64,000 bases of DNA from an uncultured Lachnospiraceae bacterium (lineage in GTDB: Bacteria; Bacillota; Clostridia; Lachnospirales; Lachnospiraceae), in assembly GCA_902779445.1 (NCBI GenBank), contig CACZBM010000005.1, positions 1-64,000 of the forward strand. The letters run 5' to 3'. The position numbers and the translations under genes were made by a program. The notes beneath the pieces were generated by a model that did not search any database, was not told the DNA's origin, and saw only the letters and a program-made list of their open reading frames with translations. This document shows, piece after piece, positions 34,173 to 42,522 of this stretch (position 1 is its first letter; every line of letters starts with the position of its first letter).

Positions 34173-35543
34173 CTGTATGAGCAGGATCGTCAGGAGTATT
34201 GGCGCTATGAATTTTACCATCAGTACAAACAGTCCCTTGTTCCAGAAGTTTTCGCCGTTCTTTGTGGCTTCATCGATGATCACCTTTGGCTTAACGGCCC
34301 AGCCCACAAGGAGGCAGGTGCCGATGGCGGCAACAGGCATCAGGAAATTATTGCTTGCAAAGTCAAGAACGTCCAGGATCTGTCCTTTACCGCCGCCGGG
34401 AAGAGGCATTTCAAAATACAGGACATTGTAACCCAGACAAACAAAGGTACCTATGATAAAGGCTATCACTCCTTCAAGGATGGTGGCCTTTTTTCTTGAC
34501 ATATGGAATTTCTCCATAAATGAGGAAACCACTGCTTCCATGATGGAAATTGAGCTTGTAAGAGCTGCTGTGAAGACCATTACGAAGAAAAGGGCTCCGA
34601 GCACTCTTCCGACTGTTCCCATGGATGCAAAAACTTTGGGCATGGATATAAAGAGAAGAGAAGGCCCGGAAGCGTTCATGCCTTCACGTCCCATGAAAAC
34701 ATAGAGAGGAAGGATGGTCATAACTCCGGCAAGGAAAGCAACGGCGGTGTCGAAGAACTCTATCTGGGAAACACTTTTGAGAAGATCATCCTTATCTCCA
34801 AAGTATGAACCATAGGAGATCATTATTCCCATGGCAACACTGATCGAGAAGAAAAGCTGTCCCATAGCGTCCAGTAGAACATTCATAAAGGAACGGAATG
34901 TGAGTCCGGAAACATCGGGTATGAGATAGATCTTCAGGCCGTCAAGTCCGGTTCTTAAAGTGTCACCATCCTTATAGCTTAATGTTGTGGAAAAAACAGC
35001 TATTCCGATCACGATGATAAGAAGTACGGGCATAAGGATTTTTGAAAGCTTTTCTATTCCTTTATTTATACCCCGGTAAATTACAAATGATGTGAGAAAA
35101 ACGTAGATCGCCATAAAAATTATAGGTTCTGTTATACCGGTGATATAGCCTGTAAAAAATCCATCGGAGACAGGAGCTTCTGTCTGTCCGGTAAGATAGA
35201 TGGTGCAGTACTTCATGACCCATCCGCCGATAGCACAGTAGTATGGCAGGATGATAAAGGGAACGGTCACTGCAAAAAAACCAAGCCATCCCCATTTGGG
35301 ATGCATCGCAGTATACGCATCGATAGGGCTCTTTCTTGTCTTTCGCCCTATGGATACTTCCGAAACGAGAAGGGTGAAACCGAAGGTCGCCGCCAGGACA
35401 AGATAAACGACCAGAAACAGTCCGCCGCCGTTCTGTGCGGCAAGATACGGGAATCGCCAGAGATTCCCGAGACCAACGGCACTGCCGGCAGCTGAAAGAA
35501 CGAATCCGATGGATCCGGAAAAAGTACTTCTTTTATTCTCCAT
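34155..35543 (-). CDS. sodium-dependent transporter, neurotransmitter:sodium symporter family
   Basis: 462 residues, ~11-12 spans (LeuT-type fold). GSAVGLGNLWRFPYLAAQNGGG in TM1 includes the sodium/substrate-binding sequence of bacterial NSS proteins; the shorter, 11-span bacterial subtype fits the length. It probably imports an amino acid with Na+. AAGGGAGAG precedes the ATG on the minus strand. Convergent with the EAL gene and divergent from the methyltransferase gene. Confidence 0.9.
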   Translation of the reverse strand: MENKRSTFSGSIGFVLSAAGSAVGLGNLWRFPYLAAQNGGGLFLVVYLVLAATFGFTLLVSEVSIGRKTRKSPIDAYTAMHPKWGWLGFFAVTVPFIILPYYCAIGGWVMKYCTIYLTGQTEAPVSDGFFTGYITGITEPIIFMAIYVFLTSFVIYRGINKGIEKLSKILMPVLLIIVIGIAVFSTTLSYKDGDTLRTGLDGLKIYLIPDVSGLTFRSFMNVLLDAMGQLFFSISVAMGIMISYGSYFGDKDDLLKSVSQIEFFDTAVAFLAGVMTILPLYVFMGREGMNASGPSLLFISMPKVFASMGTVGRVLGALFFVMVFTAALTSSISIMEAVVSSFMEKFHMSRKKATILEGVIAFIIGTFVCLGYNVLYFEMPLPGGGKGQILDVLDFASNNFLMPVAAIGTCLLVGWAVKPKVIIDEATKNGENFWNKGLFVLMVKFIAPILLTILLIQSVCGI

Positions 35544-35610
35544 AATGATACTCTCCCTTGAAAAAAATACTAAAAAATTCTACACCGAAATAAACACATA
35601 GTCCAGTAGT

Positions 35611-35654
35611 AAAATCAGCTTTTTTTGGTAGTTAAAATCAGCATTTTTTGATAG
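35611..35654. repeat. 23-bp direct repeat in a divergent promoter region
   Basis: AAAATCAGCTTTTTTTGGTA (35611-) and AAAATCAGCATTTTTTGATA (35634-) are direct copies with a 23-base period. They lie between the divergent symporter and methyltransferase genes. Could be a regulator site or duplicated promoter DNA. Confidence 0.5.
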
Positions 35655-35695
35655 AATGATTGGTATGATAACGGAGGTTTAACCTGATACCAGAC

Positions 35696-37075
35696 ATGCT
35701 GCCGGAAGAGTTTTTATCCAGAATGAAATCATATCTTGAGGGGGATGAGTATGAAGCATTTCTTTCATCTTATGATGATATATCGAATAGATCCCTTAGG
35801 ATAAACAGATTAAAAAAATCATCCGGAGGTAAAACCCCGGAAGGAACATTGTCTTTGATCCTGAAAGACAGAGTGGCGTGGTGTGAAAACGGGTATTATT
35901 ATGATGAGGATGACAGGCCGGGAAGACATGCCTATCATGAAGCCGGCCTGTATTACATACAGGAAGCCAGCGCCATGGCACCGGTTGAATGGCTGGATGT
36001 ACGTCCGGGAATGAAGGTACTTGATCTATGTGCGGCTCCCGGAGGGAAAAGCACAGAAATAGCAGGTGCTATGGAAAACAAAGGCCTCCTTATCACCAAT
36101 GAGCCGGAACCGGACAGGGCAAGAATACTTTCCCTCAATATCGAGAGGTCATCCGTAGGAAACGCCCTTGTTACAAGCGAAATGCCTGACAGGCTTTCGG
36201 GCAGGTTTGAAGGCTTTTTTGACAGGATACTGGTGGATGCACCCTGCTCGGGAGAAGGCATGTTCAGGAAAAATCCCGATGCCGTTAATGAGTGGAGTTC
36301 TGCGAATGTCGGTTACTGTGCCGAGAGACAGACGGGAATCCTCAGAGAAGCAGCGAAGATGCTTTTTCCCGGGGGAATAATGGTCTATTCCACCTGCACA
36401 TTCTCAAAAGATGAAAATGAGGAAATGATAGAGAGTTTCCTTAAAGAAAATAACGGCTTTAGTCCGGTGGACCCCGATACGATAAAAAGGCTGCCGGAAG
36501 GATTTATAAAGACAGAGTATGGGGTAAGGATATATCCCCATAAGGTCAGGGGAGAAGGACATTTTTTCAGTATTCTTAAAAGAGAAGGAGATGTCCCGGG
36601 GGAAATAAAACGGCTTTCATCAAACGGCGCGTTAGACAGAGCGTTAAATGCAGATATTAAGCTTTTTAATGATTTCGCTCATGAAAGTCTGCCGGATCTC
36701 GTTCTTCCGGAGGGCATGATCCATACTTTCGGAGAGCAGCTCTATTTAGCACCGGAGGATTGCCCTGGGTTAAGAGGATTGAAGGTTTTAAGACCGGGTC
36801 TTCATCTCGGAACTCTTAAAAATAAGAGATTTGAACCGTCCCATGCACTCGCACTCTTTATTTCTCCGGATGAAGCTGTATTAAATGCAGAGATAAACGG
36901 ATCACCGGATCTGGCGCTTAAATATATGAGGGGAGAAACTCTACCTGCGGATATCATAAACGGGAATGGCAGGAAAGGCTGGTGTATTGTCAGCGTGGAC
37001 GGATATTCCATCGGGTGGGGTAAATCTGACGGAAGGATAATAAAAAATCATTACCCGAGAGGGTTAAGGATATAA
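35696..37075 (+). CDS. RsmF-like rRNA (cytosine-C5) methyltransferase, NOL1/NOP2/Sun family
   Basis: 459 residues. SAM site VLDLCAAPGGKSTEIA, first catalytic Cys in DAPCSGEGMFRK and second in YSTCTFSKDENE, which together define Sun/RsmF m5C methyltransferases. The C-terminal ~150 residues form the RsmF-specific PUA-like extension (HLGTLKNKRFEPSHALA). It modifies rRNA (or tRNA) cytosines. The first ATG (35696) is 18 bases from GGAGG at 35673-35677; a CTG codon in the same frame at 35684 is at ideal distance and would add four residues. Confidence 0.88.
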   Translation: MLPEEFLSRMKSYLEGDEYEAFLSSYDDISNRSLRINRLKKSSGGKTPEGTLSLILKDRVAWCENGYYYDEDDRPGRHAYHEAGLYYIQEASAMAPVEWLDVRPGMKVLDLCAAPGGKSTEIAGAMENKGLLITNEPEPDRARILSLNIERSSVGNALVTSEMPDRLSGRFEGFFDRILVDAPCSGEGMFRKNPDAVNEWSSANVGYCAERQTGILREAAKMLFPGGIMVYSTCTFSKDENEEMIESFLKENNGFSPVDPDTIKRLPEGFIKTEYGVRIYPHKVRGEGHFFSILKREGDVPGEIKRLSSNGALDRALNADIKLFNDFAHESLPDLVLPEGMIHTFGEQLYLAPEDCPGLRGLKVLRPGLHLGTLKNKRFEPSHALALFISPDEAVLNAEINGSPDLALKYMRGETLPADIINGNGRKGWCIVSVDGYSIGWGKSDGRIIKNHYPRGLRI

Positions 37076-37085
37076 GGAGGAAAAT

Positions 37086-37541
37086 ATGAGCGAATTAGAA
37101 AAGAAACCTGATGAAGTACTTAGTGACAAAGATGCAAAGGAGATATTAAAGGAACTTTTAGAGTTTGAAAAACGTGAGGCCAAGTATCAGAAGGTGACCT
37201 CGATCCTTATTTTCTGCCTGGTGCTTATAATGGGGATCGTATCCTTTATGATAGTTCCGGTTGCGGTTCAGACGCTTACAACTGCCAATGCTACGATCAT
37301 CCAGGCACAGGAAGCACTCGCCAAGATAACTGACGAGATGGAGAACATAAACGGAATGGTTTCCAGTATCACTGAAACCAGTGACAGCGTTAACAGGATG
37401 GTCACCGATAATGCAGAAGACTTAACAACCTCTGTTCAGAATCTTAATTCCATAGATTTTGAGGGATTAAATAAGGCAATAAGGGACCTCCAGGATGCTG
37501 TGGCGCCAATGGCGAAGGTCGGCCGGATCTTTGGTGGCTGA
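37086..37541 (+). CDS. small single-span membrane protein with coiled-coil tail
   Basis: 151 residues with AAGGAGG before the ATG, 10 bases after the methyltransferase gene. A charged cytoplasmic start (residues 1-38) is followed by one span (~40-62, SILIFCLVLIMGIVSFMIV) and a long helical region of heptad-like Ala/Thr/Ser/Val with Gln and Asn (~65-140), similar to the linker helices of chemoreceptors. It lacks a chemoreceptor signalling tip. No family assigned; function unknown. Confidence 0.65.
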   Translation: MSELEKKPDEVLSDKDAKEILKELLEFEKREAKYQKVTSILIFCLVLIMGIVSFMIVPVAVQTLTTANATIIQAQEALAKITDEMENINGMVSSITETSDSVNRMVTDNAEDLTTSVQNLNSIDFEGLNKAIRDLQDAVAPMAKVGRIFGG

Positions 37542-37564
37542 GTTGTGACAGATCAATAGAAGTG

Positions 37565-37573
37565 TGCTAGAAT
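37565..37573 (+). promoter_or_regulatory. extended -10 promoter for the nuclease-exporter operon
   Basis: TGCTAGAAT (TGn plus TAGAAT) 60 bases before the nuclease gene. TTGTGA at ~37543 is a possible -35 at a long spacing. Confidence 0.45.
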
Positions 37574-37632
37574 AATAGTTTACAAGGCAATTCGTTGTTT
37601 TTTGAAAATGCAACAGGGATGGGTGATAACAT

Positions 37633-39249
37633 ATGATATTAGAATTCATCGGTGCAGCTCATGAGGTGACAGGAAGCTGTCATTATCTTAATGTCAACGG
37701 AAAAAATATCCTTGTGGATTACGGAATGGAGCAGGGTAAGAATCTCTTTGAGAATGTTGACCTGCCTGTGTCAGCAGGAGAGATCGACTATATCTTTCTG
37801 ACCCATGCCCATATCGATCACTCGGGCCTTCTTCCCTATGCCTATGCAAAGGGCTTCAGGGGACGTATTTATGCTACGAATGCGACGGCAAAGCTCTGCA
37901 GCATCATGCTGCGTGACAGTGCCCATATACAGGCTTTTGAAGCAGAGTGGAGGAACAGAAAGGCCAGAAGAAACGCAAATATAGAAGAATTTGTACCTCT
38001 CTATACAATGGAGGATGCAGACGGAGCCATAAGACTCTTAAAACCTGTGAGCTACAATGATGTTATTAACGTGGACCAGGGTATAGATATCAGGTTTACG
38101 GATGTGGGTCACCTTCTGGGATCTGCAGCCATCGAGGTATTTCTGAAGGAAGACGGGGTTAGTAAGAAGATCGTATTTTCCGGAGACGTGGGAAATACGG
38201 GACAGCCGATAATAAGGGAGCCCCAGCCTGTGGACGGAGCAGACTATGTCCTTATAGAGTCCACTTACGGAGACAGGCTTCATTCTGAAGAAAAGCCTGA
38301 TTATATCGGTGAACTCACGAAGATCCTTCAGTTCACCTTTGACAGAGGCGGAAACGTGGTCATCCCTTCTTTTGCAGTGGGCCGAACCCAGGAGCTCCTC
38401 TATTTCATAAGGGAAATAAAGGAGAAGGGGCTGGTCCACGGACATGAAGATTTTCCGGTTTACGTTGACTCTCCCCTGGCGGTGGATGCTACCAGCATTT
38501 TCGGTAAAAGCTCACTTGAGTGCTATGACGGAGAGGCTAAGAAACTGGTTGAAAAAGGGATCAATCCACTTACCTTTACCAATCTGAATCTTTCCATCAC
38601 GCCGGATGATTCAAGGGATATCAATACGGATGATGAGCCAAAGGTTATCATCTCTGCATCCGGAATGTGCGATGCCGGACGTATAAGACATCACTTAAAG
38701 CATAATCTCTGGAGAAAGGAATCCACCATACTATTCGTGGGTTACCAGTCGGCCGGTACATTGGGTCGGGCTCTGTATGAGGGGGCCAGGACGGTAAAGC
38801 TTTTCGGTGAAGAGATCTCTGTAAATGCATCAATAGAGATCCTTACGGGAATGAGCGGACATGCAGATCAGAAGGGGCTGTTAAACTGGGCCGAAAAGAG
38901 CTTTGATCCGGAAAAGACCCGGAAAATATTTGTGGTTCACGGAGAGGACACTGTTACAGACAGATTTGCTGCACTCCTGACTGAGAAATTCGGATTTAAG
39001 ACTTTTGCTCCATACAGCGGTACAAAATATGACCTTATAAAAGATGAGATCATAGAGGAGACAAAGGGGATACCTGTCGTCAAGAAGGTTATCACCCAGA
39101 AGAAGATCAGTACCGTATTTGAGAGACTTCTTGCTGCCGGGGAAAGGCTTCTTTCGGTTATCAGAAAGAACGAGCATGGAGCCAATAAAGATCTTGCAAA
39201 GTTCGCAGATCAGATAAATGCGCTTTCAGATAAATGGGACAGGACATGA
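37633..39249 (+). CDS. metallo-beta-lactamase/beta-CASP RNA-processing nuclease
   Basis: 538 residues. MBL metal motifs: HAHIDHSG, GHLLGSAA and SGDVGNTG; beta-CASP motifs: IESTYGDR, PSFAVGRTQELL, SASGMCDAGRIRHHL and GMSGHADQKGLLNW. This is the bacterial YSH1/CPSF-73-like type, likely an RNA endo- or exonuclease. It begins a tight run of genes (gap 4 bases to folA). A ~70-residue basic C-terminal tail extends past the usual domain. Confidence 0.88.
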   Translation: MILEFIGAAHEVTGSCHYLNVNGKNILVDYGMEQGKNLFENVDLPVSAGEIDYIFLTHAHIDHSGLLPYAYAKGFRGRIYATNATAKLCSIMLRDSAHIQAFEAEWRNRKARRNANIEEFVPLYTMEDADGAIRLLKPVSYNDVINVDQGIDIRFTDVGHLLGSAAIEVFLKEDGVSKKIVFSGDVGNTGQPIIREPQPVDGADYVLIESTYGDRLHSEEKPDYIGELTKILQFTFDRGGNVVIPSFAVGRTQELLYFIREIKEKGLVHGHEDFPVYVDSPLAVDATSIFGKSSLECYDGEAKKLVEKGINPLTFTNLNLSITPDDSRDINTDDEPKVIISASGMCDAGRIRHHLKHNLWRKESTILFVGYQSAGTLGRALYEGARTVKLFGEEISVNASIEILTGMSGHADQKGLLNWAEKSFDPEKTRKIFVVHGEDTVTDRFAALLTEKFGFKTFAPYSGTKYDLIKDEIIEETKGIPVVKKVITQKKISTVFERLLAAGERLLSVIRKNEHGANKDLAKFADQINALSDKWDRT

Positions 39250-39253
39250 TCAA

Positions 39254-39745
39254 ATGATATTAATAGCTGCTGTAGATAAAAACTGGGCGATCGGCAAGGA
39301 TAACAGCCTCCTTGTACATATTCCCGCTGACCAGAGGTTTTTCAGGGAAACGACCACGGGGAATGTTGTGGTAATGGGACGTAAGACACTTGAAAGCTTC
39401 CCTAACGGGAAACCTCTTAAAAACAGGGAAAATATCGTGCTTTCCCGTAATAACGGATTTTCACCGGAGGGAGTGACTGTTGTAAGGGATCTGCCTTCGC
39501 TGCTGGAAAAGATAAGTAATTATCCTAAGGATACCGTTTTCTGTATAGGAGGAGCTTCGGTATATAAGGAGCTTATGCCCTACTGCGACAAGGCACTTAT
39601 CACGAAGATCGATGAGGCCTATGAAGCAGATGCTTACTTTCCGGATCTGGACAGTGATCCGGACTGGGAATTAGTAGATACGAGCGAAGAACAGACATAC
39701 TTCGACCTTGTATATCATTTTGTTACTTATGAAAGGAGATCTTAA
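39254..39745 (+). CDS. folA: dihydrofolate reductase
   Basis: 163 residues from ATG 39254, which begins the standard MILIAAVDKNWAIGKDN motif; an upstream frame extension to 39218 lies within the nuclease gene. GNVVVMGRKTLESFP (NADPH site) and FCIGGASVYKELMP are typical. It reduces dihydrofolate to tetrahydrofolate. The stop overlaps the start of manA (TAATG). Confidence 0.95.
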   Translation: MILIAAVDKNWAIGKDNSLLVHIPADQRFFRETTTGNVVVMGRKTLESFPNGKPLKNRENIVLSRNNGFSPEGVTVVRDLPSLLEKISNYPKDTVFCIGGASVYKELMPYCDKALITKIDEAYEADAYFPDLDSDPDWELVDTSEEQTYFDLVYHFVTYERRS

Positions 39746-40677
39746 TGTCTATCTTACGATTAAAACCCGCATATCTTAATGATATCTGGGGCGGAAGCAG
39801 GTTAAAGAAGGAGTACAATAAATCCGATTATCCGGGATATGTGCTTTCTGAAACCTGGGAGCTTTCCTGCGACAGCGAACACCCTACGATCATTGACAGC
39901 GGTTCCTATAAAGGAAAGACATTGAAAGAGTACCTGGACAATGAAGGTGCAAAGGTACTGGGAACTAATTATGAGAGATTCTCGGAGTGGCCTCTGTCTG
40001 TAAAGCTTATAGATGCCCATCAGAATATTTCTATAAAAGTGCATCCTTCCATTGAATATGCGGAGAAAAACGGCCTTCCCAAGGGAAATGACGAGTGCTG
40101 GTATATTCTGGATGCTCTTCCCAATGCAGGTATTTTCTATGGCGTTGACAGAGATGTGACCCAGGAAGAATTCACTACAATGGTCAGGAATAATACCTTT
40201 AAGAAGGTTCTTCATTTCCAGCCGGTTAAAAAAGGGGAATTATATTACTGCGGTCCCGGACTTCTTCATTCCATAGGAGCCGGAGTGGTAGTGGCAGAAA
40301 TAAAGCAGTTAAATCAGGTGAAATACAGGGTTTACGACTTCGGACGTGTGCGTCCTGACGGCAATCCGAGGGAACTCATGATAAATGAGGCAAAGGAAGC
40401 AGCCATATTAAAGAAGGATATTCCTGCAAAAGACATGCACGGGCACCTCTGCGACTGCGATACCTTCACTATAGACAAGGTCAAAGTTGATGGAGAGAAG
40501 ACATTATCCACTGACGGTTCAACATTCCATCACATGCTGGTGGTAAAGGGAGATATGATCCTTACTTCGGAAGATACCAGGATGGAGATCCTGCAGGGTA
40601 ACGGATTCTTTATCAGTGCAGATCATGGTGAATACAGATTAAAGGGACACGGAGAGGTTCTTCTTATTTCCGTATAA
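39745..40677 (+). CDS. manA: mannose-6-phosphate isomerase, class I
   Basis: 310 residues, the short Firmicutes-type ManA. LNDIWGGSRL at the N-terminus, SIKVHPS (zinc ligands), the ECWYILDA segment and GLLHSIGAGVVVAEI are family landmarks. It interconverts fructose 6-phosphate and mannose 6-phosphate, feeding mannose-derived nucleotide sugars. Coupled to folA by TAATG. Confidence 0.92.
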   Translation: MSILRLKPAYLNDIWGGSRLKKEYNKSDYPGYVLSETWELSCDSEHPTIIDSGSYKGKTLKEYLDNEGAKVLGTNYERFSEWPLSVKLIDAHQNISIKVHPSIEYAEKNGLPKGNDECWYILDALPNAGIFYGVDRDVTQEEFTTMVRNNTFKKVLHFQPVKKGELYYCGPGLLHSIGAGVVVAEIKQLNQVKYRVYDFGRVRPDGNPRELMINEAKEAAILKKDIPAKDMHGHLCDCDTFTIDKVKVDGEKTLSTDGSTFHHMLVVKGDMILTSEDTRMEILQGNGFFISADHGEYRLKGHGEVLLISV

Positions 40678-40683
40678 TAAAAT

Positions 40684-42474
40684 ATGGAGAAATCCTATGA
40701 ATCCATCCCTGCCCGGGAAGTTATCAGGACCCTTGGCAGGGAAGTGAAAGAATTTAAATTTGATTCCATTATGACACCGGTATCTATGGTGCTGGAAGTA
40801 GTGATGGAAATGGCGATCCCTTATCTGATGGCTTCCATAATAGATAAGGGAGTGACTGCAGGAGATATGCAGCATATAAAAGAGACTGGTGGAATAATGA
40901 TCGTGATCGCGGTTGCCGGTCTTCTTTTTGGCATTATGGGGGCGCATTTCGGAGCAAGGGCATCGGCAGGGCTCGCAATGAATCTGAGGCTTAGGATGTT
41001 TGAAAGCATTGAAGCCATGAGTTTTCCGAATCTGGACAGGTTTTCCACAGCAGGATTAGTTACCAGGCTGACTACGGATATCACCAATATACAGAATGCT
41101 TATCAGATGATACTCCGTATGTTCATGAGAGCTCCCAGCTCAATTATCATAGCCATGGTGATGGCTTTTGTAATAAACCGGAGACTGGCATTTATTTATC
41201 TTATCGCGGTTATTTTCCTTGGGATATTCATTTTTACCATGATGGGCAGGGTGTCCAGATATTTTGCCTATGTCTTTACCAAATATGATGACCTTAACGA
41301 ATCTGTTCAGGAAAATGTGACAGGTATCAGGGTTGTAAAGGCTTTTGCAAGGGAAGAATACGAAAAAGACAAGTTCGATAAAGCTGCGGACAATATTTAT
41401 CGAATGTTTGTAAAAGCTGAGAGGATGATAATCCTCAATATGCCGGTAATGCAGTTCACGGTATATGCATGCATTCTTTTGATAAGCTGGTTCGGAGCTC
41501 ACATGATAGTCGGCGGAAGCCTTACTACCGGGGAACTCATGAGCCTGCTTACCTACTGCATGAATATCCTCATGTCATTAATGATGCTGTCGTTTGTCTT
41601 TGTAATGATCAGTATGTCCGCTGCAAGTGCCCGAAGGATCACAGAGGTCATAAAAGAAATACCTGAGATAAGGAATCCGGAAGATCCGGTAATGGAGGTT
41701 CCGGACGGAAGCATAAAATTTGATAACGTATGGTTTTCATATTATAAGGATAAGACCGGTGAAAAGGACTGCATCCTTGATGACATAAACCTGGATATAA
41801 AAAGCGGAGAGACTATAGGAATAATCGGAGGTACGGGAAGCTCAAAGACCAGTCTCGTAAACCTGATAAGCAGGCTGTATGATGTAACCCGGGGCAGTGT
41901 GAGCGTTGGCGGAAGGAATGTTAAGGAGTATGACTTAAATACCCTGAGAATGAGTGTTTCCCATGTTCTACAGAAAAACGAACTTTTCTCCGGTTCAATA
42001 CTGGAAAACCTGAGATGGGGGCGGGAGAATGCAACTCTTGAAGAATGCATTGAAGCATGTAAGATATCGAATGCCCATGAATTCATAGACAGGATGGAAG
42101 AAAGGTACGATACCCGTATCGAACAGGGAGGATCAAACCTCTCCGGAGGACAGAAGCAGAGGCTCTGTATAGCGAGAGCCATCTTAAGGAGACCGAAGAT
42201 ACTTATACTTGATGACTCTACTTCAGCAGTTGATACTGCAACCGATGCCCGGATAAGAAGGGCCTTAAAGGACTATCTTCCCGGAATGACGAAGATCATA
42301 ATCACCCAGAGGATATCTAGTGTTATTGATGCTGACAGGATAGTGGTAATGGATGAAGGGCGGATAAACGGTATCGGCAGTCATGAGGAATTATTAAGGA
42401 ATAATGATATTTACAGGGATGTTTACGAATCACAGAATAGCGGTAAAGAAACCCCTGATTTTGACACGAAATAA
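40684..42474 (+). CDS. heterodimeric ABC exporter, degenerate-site half
   Basis: 596 residues: six-span membrane domain (~1-330) then an ATP-binding domain (~345-580). Walker A reads GGTGSSKTSL (a Ser replaces the usual last Gly before Lys), the signature is LSGGQKQRL, and Walker B is followed by Asp (LILDDSTSAVD) rather than the catalytic Glu. Asp here is the hallmark of the degenerate nucleotide site in TM287/288- and BmrCD-type heterodimers. Partner is the next gene. Likely a multidrug or lipid exporter; substrate unknown. Starts 6 bases after manA. Confidence 0.9.
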   Translation: MEKSYESIPAREVIRTLGREVKEFKFDSIMTPVSMVLEVVMEMAIPYLMASIIDKGVTAGDMQHIKETGGIMIVIAVAGLLFGIMGAHFGARASAGLAMNLRLRMFESIEAMSFPNLDRFSTAGLVTRLTTDITNIQNAYQMILRMFMRAPSSIIIAMVMAFVINRRLAFIYLIAVIFLGIFIFTMMGRVSRYFAYVFTKYDDLNESVQENVTGIRVVKAFAREEYEKDKFDKAADNIYRMFVKAERMIILNMPVMQFTVYACILLISWFGAHMIVGGSLTTGELMSLLTYCMNILMSLMMLSFVFVMISMSAASARRITEVIKEIPEIRNPEDPVMEVPDGSIKFDNVWFSYYKDKTGEKDCILDDINLDIKSGETIGIIGGTGSSKTSLVNLISRLYDVTRGSVSVGGRNVKEYDLNTLRMSVSHVLQKNELFSGSILENLRWGRENATLEECIEACKISNAHEFIDRMEERYDTRIEQGGSNLSGGQKQRLCIARAILRRPKILILDDSTSAVDTATDARIRRALKDYLPGMTKIIITQRISSVIDADRIVVMDEGRINGIGSHEELLRNNDIYRDVYESQNSGKETPDFDTK

Positions 42475-42522
42475 GATTGGTAAAATAATGAAAAAGGTGT
42501 GGAAGCGTTTATAAAGGGAGAT

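Noticed and set aside
42488..42514. Eight-codon frame (MKKVWKRL) before the second ABC exporter gene as a leader peptide
   Set aside because: No ribosome site and no terminator or pairing structure follows it.
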